Origin: Candidatus Gastranaerophilales bacterium
Lineage (GTDB): Bacteria > Cyanobacteriota > Vampirovibrionia > Gastranaerophilales > Gastranaerophilaceae
Length of the DNA: 64,000 nt
Direction: 5' to 3'
Assembly (NCBI GenBank): GCA_905234865.1
Contig: CAJOJE010000002.1
Coordinates: forward strand, 62,001-126,000
The notes below the pieces were generated by a model, which had not been told where the DNA came from, made no database searches, and saw nothing but the letters and a program-made list of their open reading frames with translations. The position numbers and the translations under genes were made by a program. Shown here in pieces: positions 59,897 through 64,000 of the stretch. Position 1 is the stretch's first letter. The number at the start of each line of letters is the position of its first letter.

Positions 59897-61856
59897 TTTT
59901 TATTCTCCATAAGCATAAGTCGGATGATGTATTAAAAAAGCACGAATAATTATCATTTGTTCTTATTTTATCGGAATTTGAATTTAAAATTGATGTGAAA
60001 ATTATTGCTTTTTTATCTTTTTTCATTATTTCATTAATTGTATCTTCCGTTTCAAAAGGCGATTTTTGTATGTATTGAATTTTTTCAAGAACATATTCTC
60101 TGTGGCATTTTAAATATTTGATACCCGACAAATTGGTTATAACATATACATTATCGTTCGGAAAAGTTTTATTCCACTCATAAGCCATAATTACGGGAGA
60201 ATCCGTCAGGTTTTGTTTCTGATTGTTTTTAAGACCCTTTGCGTTGAAAAAACAAAGTGCCCAAATTATAAAAAGAATAATTCCGTATTTTAAATTAACT
60301 CTGTTAAATAAAATCGAAAGATACATTATAAATAAAGGAATTAAAAAGGTTAAATATTTCTCGACAAAAATCGGACGAAGGATATATGATACGGTTATTG
60401 CCTGAAATAAAACCGCAAAAATCGCTAAAAATAAATAAATTAGAAGCTCTTTTTCTTTTGAAGAAGGTTTTTTTAAGGTTTGAACAAAAAATACCAAACT
60501 TAAAATAAAAGATAAAATTCCCCCAAAAAGATATAGCACGCATTTTTTTATTTGTTCAAAATTAATATCGGGAATCCATGCATTGAATGTCGCATTCATC
60601 ATAGCTTTTGAATATGAAGTGTATAAAAAATAAGGTAAAAATGTTACAGCGGCAACAACCCCCGTTAATATAAATTTTAGGGGGAATTTTTTCTTCTTTT
60701 TGAAAATAAAATACACAATTCCGTATATATAATTAAAAAATACGAATAAAATACCGTAATAATGGGTATTGCAGATAACGGCGGTTAAAATTGCATAAAT
60801 TATACAGTCTTTTGTTTTTTCTTCTTTTAAAATTTTAAAAAGAAAATAAGTTATAAAAGGAACAAGCGCAATTTGTAAAATATAGCTCCTTACTTCATTT
60901 GAATAATAAATTAAAGAAAGGTTGAAAACCGATAAAAAAGCGCCCGTATTTGCCGTTTTTAAATCAATATTTTTATATAAAACAAACCAAACGGAAAAAA
61001 TTGAAAAAATTCCGATTGTAAAAGGTAAAATTCTTATTGATATGTCGGATATGCCAAAAAGCGTTATCCAAAGCCTTAAAATTATATAAAAGAAGGGCGG
61101 ATTGCCGGGGTCTAAAAATGTATTTAAAAAAGGTTTATCGGGGTTTGCAAATTCGACCGACCAATATTCATCCTCCCAGGGAAGATAATTAAAAAGCCCG
61201 TCATACCTTAATAAAATTCCGATAACAAAAAGAAGCGCAAAAACAACATAGCCGTTAATTTTAAATAATTTAATCCCGTCTTTTGAATTTATAAAATATA
61301 TAATCGTTATGAATAATAAAATATACGGAATTACAAAACTCAAATTAAATTGAAATAAAGATAAAAGCGCTGTCGATAAAAGATGTAAATTTGTTTTAAA
61401 ATTAAAAGAATTTGAATTTTGATTATATTTAACGTAATTCGGAACATCATACGTTGTATAATTTATACACTCGTTTTGGAAACATAAATTTTCCTCTCCC
61501 TTTTTAAATTCCGAAAAATCATTAAAATAAAACATTTTTAAATCGTTAAAAATCACTATTCGTTTTATATTTTTTTCAAAATTTTCTTTTACGTAAACAG
61601 AAAGAGTTTTAATGTTTCCGTTTAAACTTTTATTCAATAAGTCTTTATACGGGGGAATTTGAAAAAATTCGCCGTTTGCCTTTAACATAATATCATTCGG
61701 CATATTCACCCCGGCTTCAACAATAACGTTCATGGGGTTATATGCAGGAATAATATTTAAAACGGGGATATTTGACCTAAAAATTCCCGAAATTGAATTT
61801 ATAAAAAATAAAAAAGTTATTACACACAAAAAAATAAATAAAGCAGTCTTTTTCAT
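59889..61856 (-). CDS. GT39-like (GT-C) membrane glycosyltransferase
   Basis: A 655-residue protein. I prefer ATG 61856 (MKKTALFIFLCVITFLFFIN); an ATG three codons earlier lies inside a TATAAT box. After an N-terminal helix there is an outer domain (about 30-165), then about 10 hydrophobic helices with the GT39 loop 'NYLPWEDEYWSVEFANPDKP' and 'PPFFYIILRLWITLFG'. The acidic pair in WEDE corresponds to the catalytic residue of PMT/ArnT enzymes. It probably moves a sugar from a polyprenyl-phosphate donor to an envelope acceptor. It is the first gene of a run with gph and the ComM-like gene. Confidence 0.75.
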   Translation of the reverse strand: MKKTALFIFLCVITFLFFINSISGIFRSNIPVLNIIPAYNPMNVIVEAGVNMPNDIMLKANGEFFQIPPYKDLLNKSLNGNIKTLSVYVKENFEKNIKRIVIFNDLKMFYFNDFSEFKKGEENLCFQNECINYTTYDVPNYVKYNQNSNSFNFKTNLHLLSTALLSLFQFNLSFVIPYILLFITIIYFINSKDGIKLFKINGYVVFALLFVIGILLRYDGLFNYLPWEDEYWSVEFANPDKPFLNTFLDPGNPPFFYIILRLWITLFGISDISIRILPFTIGIFSIFSVWFVLYKNIDLKTANTGAFLSVFNLSLIYYSNEVRSYILQIALVPFITYFLFKILKEEKTKDCIIYAILTAVICNTHYYGILFVFFNYIYGIVYFIFKKKKKFPLKFILTGVVAAVTFLPYFLYTSYSKAMMNATFNAWIPDINFEQIKKCVLYLFGGILSFILSLVFFVQTLKKPSSKEKELLIYLFLAIFAVLFQAITVSYILRPIFVEKYLTFLIPLFIMYLSILFNRVNLKYGIILFIIWALCFFNAKGLKNNQKQNLTDSPVIMAYEWNKTFPNDNVYVITNLSGIKYLKCHREYVLEKIQYIQKSPFETEDTINEIMKKDKKAIIFTSILNSNSDKIRTNDNYSCFFNTSSDLCLWRIKND

Positions 61857-61863
61857 AAAAAGC

Positions 61864-61869
61864 ATTATA
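61864..61869 (-). promoter_or_regulatory. -10 element 7 bases from ATG of the GT39-like gene
   Basis: The minus strand reads TGGTATAAT, then 7 bases and the preferred ATG (61856). The alternative ATG at 61865 begins inside the TATAAT and cannot be transcribed from it. No ribosome site is present. Confidence 0.55.
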
Positions 61870-61933
61870 CCAAACTTAAAATCAGGGGCAAATTATTGAT
61901 TTTTTGATAAAATATTTTTGGAGAAAATAAAAA

Positions 61934-63169
61934 ATGAATTCAAGCGAAATTGTAAACAAAGCGGAAGAAGAATTATTTTATCAATTCAAAGAAATTGATA
62001 AAATAGCGGAATTTAATCAAAGAAAAGTATTAGACGCATTTTATAAAAATAAAATCGGAGAAGAACATTTTTATACGGTAACAGGCTACGGGCACGACGA
62101 TTTGGGCAGAGAGGCACTCGATAAAGTTTTTGCCGATACGTTTAGAGCGGAGGCTGCAATCGTAAGACCTCATTTTGTATCGGGAACTCATACGATAGCC
62201 TGCGTTTTATTTGGAATTTTACGCCCCAATGACCACCTTTTATCAATAACGGGAGCGCCTTACGATACTTTGGAAGAAATAATAGGCAAAAGAGAAAACG
62301 ACCCTTATTTTGAAACTTCATTAAAAGGAATGGGGGTATCTTATGATGAAGTGCCTTTGAAAGATGAATTTGAGGTTGATTTTGAAAATATAAAAAATTA
62401 TATAAAACCGAATACAAAAATGGTTGAAATTCAAAAATCAAGAGGATATTCCCTTAGAAAATCTTTATCAATCGAAGATATTAAAAAAATCGTCGACATT
62501 ATAAAAGGTATAAATCCTGAAATTATTTGTTTTGTCGATAATTGCTACGGAGAATTTACCGATACGAAAGAACCTCTCGAAGCGGGCGCCGATATTATTG
62601 CGGGAAGTTTAATCAAAAACCCCGGAGGCGGAATTGTCGAAGCGGGAGGGTATATTGCAGGAAAAGAGCGTTTAGCGGAACTTTGCGCAAGAAGACTAAC
62701 TTCCCCGGGCATCGGGCGTGAAGGGGGCGCTATGTTCAACACTACAAGAATTATGCTTCAGGGGCTTTTTATGGCGCCTTCAATCGTTGCAGGGGCGCTC
62801 AAGGGCTCCGTTTTATCTGCTAAAGTGTTTGAAAACACAGGCTTTATAACACATCCTAAATCAAACGAAAAAAGAGTAGATTTAATTCAAACAATTAAAT
62901 TTAATTCGGGAACGGAGCAGGAAAAATTCTGTAAAGCTCTCCAAAGATATTCTCCCGTTGAAAGTTATTTAACTCCCATACCGGATACGGTCCCCGGATA
63001 TGAATCAAAATTAATTATGGCGGGAGGAAGTTTCATTGAAGGTTCAACAATCGAATTATCAGCCGACGGTCCCGTTCGCCCGCCTTATGCCGTTTACATG
63101 CAGGGGGGTTTAAGTTATTACCATGTTAAAATCGCCTTAATGGGTATTTTGGATGAACTTTTCAAATAG
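61934..63169 (+). CDS. Methionine gamma-lyase-family PLP enzyme (YnbB-like)
   Basis: A 411-residue protein of the PLP fold-type I group often called 'aluminium resistance' or methionine gamma-lyase family: 'YGHDDLGREALDKVFADTFR', 'VRPHFVSGTHTIACVLFGIL', 'EICFVDNCYGEF'-like 'IICFVDNCYGEF', the PLP Lys in 'GSLIKNPGGGIVEAGGYIAG' and 'YTVTGYGHDD' near the N-terminus. Substrate is not established. GGAG lies 11 bases before ATG. It follows divergently from the GT39-like gene, 77 bases away. Length is close to the family norm (about 410). Confidence 0.88.
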   Translation: MNSSEIVNKAEEELFYQFKEIDKIAEFNQRKVLDAFYKNKIGEEHFYTVTGYGHDDLGREALDKVFADTFRAEAAIVRPHFVSGTHTIACVLFGILRPNDHLLSITGAPYDTLEEIIGKRENDPYFETSLKGMGVSYDEVPLKDEFEVDFENIKNYIKPNTKMVEIQKSRGYSLRKSLSIEDIKKIVDIIKGINPEIICFVDNCYGEFTDTKEPLEAGADIIAGSLIKNPGGGIVEAGGYIAGKERLAELCARRLTSPGIGREGGAMFNTTRIMLQGLFMAPSIVAGALKGSVLSAKVFENTGFITHPKSNEKRVDLIQTIKFNSGTEQEKFCKALQRYSPVESYLTPIPDTVPGYESKLIMAGGSFIEGSTIELSADGPVRPPYAVYMQGGLSYYHVKIALMGILDELFK

Positions 63170-63194
63170 AGAAATGGTATAATATTTTTGAAAA

Positions 63195-64000
63195 ATGATT
63201 TTGAATTTTAAATTATCAACACAAAATAAGTTAATTGTCGCAGGGTTAATTATATCAACCGTAATAATTATGCTTGTAAGTTATTTTGCAATTGACGGAA
63301 TAAGAGAAAAGTTATATGAAAATTATGCAAACTCCGCTCAATCAATCGGCAAAACTCTTGCGATACAAAGTTTGGAAATTACGAAAAATACAAAAAAAGA
63401 GTTAATTAAAGATTCTTTTCGCCGTCATACAAAACTTGTTTTAGACGGAAATTCCGACATTTCCTTTATTTCTCATAAAGATAAAGACGGAAACATTATT
63501 TATTCAAGCGAAGAAGATTATAAAGAAAGAAAAGAAGATACAAAAACTTCTTTTATAGAACCCGTTATGAATGAAAAAGGAGAAATAACGGGGTACGTTC
63601 AAATAGGACTTAACGCTAATCTTGCAAAATCAATATCGGATACCACAAAACGTTCCATGATAATAGTTTTTGCTCTCATGTGGCTGATTTACACCTGCGT
63701 TATCGTTTTAAACACCATTCTTATAAGGCGGGAATTAAGAATACTTCAAGAGGGCGTAAAAGAGATTACGAGCGGAAAATTCGGAACAATTCTTGAAAAT
63801 AAACTTGCTTCGGGTGAAGTTAAAGAACTTTTCAACGCTTTTAACGATATGTCCCAAAGGCTCCATATTTACGAAGAACAAAATATTGACCAATTAACTT
63901 TTGAAAGAAATAAATTCGAATCGGTTTTAATGGGAATTGCAAACGGAGTTGTGGTTTGCGATTCGGAAGATAAAACCGTTCTTGTAAACCCTTCTGCGCA
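63195..64000 (+). CDS. Membrane sensor kinase, N-terminal part (cut by window edge)
   Basis: This frame is open from ATG 63195 to the end of the window (268 codons). It has a first membrane helix (about residues 12-32), an extracytoplasmic sensor of about 110 residues (Cache-like, 'NSDISFISHKDKDGNIIYSS' and 'PVMNEKGEITGYVQIGLNAN'), a second helix (about 155-177), a HAMP region (LRILQEGVKEITSGKFG) and the start of a PAS domain (FESVLMGIANGVVVCDSEDK). The rest, presumably a histidine kinase or GGDEF output, lies outside. TGGTATAAT (extended -10) ends 11 bases before ATG. Confidence 0.8.
   Translation, partial: MILNFKLSTQNKLIVAGLIISTVIIMLVSYFAIDGIREKLYENYANSAQSIGKTLAIQSLEITKNTKKELIKDSFRRHTKLVLDGNSDISFISHKDKDGNIIYSSEEDYKERKEDTKTSFIEPVMNEKGEITGYVQIGLNANLAKSISDTTKRSMIIVFALMWLIYTCVIVLNTILIRRELRILQEGVKEITSGKFGTILENKLASGEVKELFNAFNDMSQRLHIYEEQNIDQLTFERNKFESVLMGIANGVVVCDSEDKTVLVNPSA

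Overview
The window is AT-rich and reads like the chromosome of a non-photosynthetic cyanobacterial relative, most likely a gut-type Vampirovibrionia (Candidatus Melainabacteria, order Gastranaerophilales). This placement is an inference. It rests on two S1-like ribosomal proteins, one next to ispH; unlinked pheS and pheT; non-mevalonate isoprenoid genes (dxr, ispH); envelope genes of diderm type; and short N-terminal 'SFKG/SFTG' tags that I associate with that group. No insertion sequence, integrase, phage module or CRISPR array was seen.

Layout. 1-3883: two paralogous, very glycine-rich pseudopilin-like proteins, the first cut by the window edge. 4170-7115: an S1 protein and an overlapping tandem of WYL regulators. 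7117-15216: a divergent chemosensory block (TPR protein, HD protein, CheA-REC hybrid and MCP on the minus strand; REC-GGDEF and double-CheW on the plus strand). It resembles a reduced Wsp system whose output would be c-di-GMP. 15248-18365: an envelope and RNA-modification operon including lspA and an RluD-type synthase. 18362-21157: trkH-trkA potassium uptake. 21236-28003: a three-gene alpha-glucan operon made of a GH13-like/GT5-like fusion, a small coiled-coil protein, and a glycogen-synthase-like protein fused to a Cys-based phosphatase that recalls laforin. 28171-32876: small metabolic and hypothetical genes, a structured intergenic region, tRNA-Ser(CGA) and a metallo-beta-lactamase remnant. 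32940-39088: a SpoIIE-type phosphatase receptor, a YjbR-like protein, another GH13-like barrel and a LysM/coiled-coil protein. 39218-47140: GT-C membrane proteins, YhcH, pheS, an LTxxQ-like protein and pheT. 47359-50891: lytic transglycosylase, the second S1 with ispH, and a class II aldolase. 51003-59250: dxr, dnaE, a CcdA/thioredoxin pair and a ComM-like ATPase. 59258-64000: HAD phosphatase, a GT39-like protein, a methionine-gamma-lyase-family enzyme and the start of a sensor kinase.

Three points seem most worth follow-up. First, the glycan operon carries a phosphatase fused to a synthase-like protein, and its two GT5-like partners have lost opposite halves of the usual catalytic motifs. 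Second, the chemosensory block has a diguanylate cyclase output but no CheR or CheB nearby. Third, at least seven operon-head genes have a TATAAT-like -10 only 6-7 bases upstream of the start codon, which implies leaderless mRNAs.
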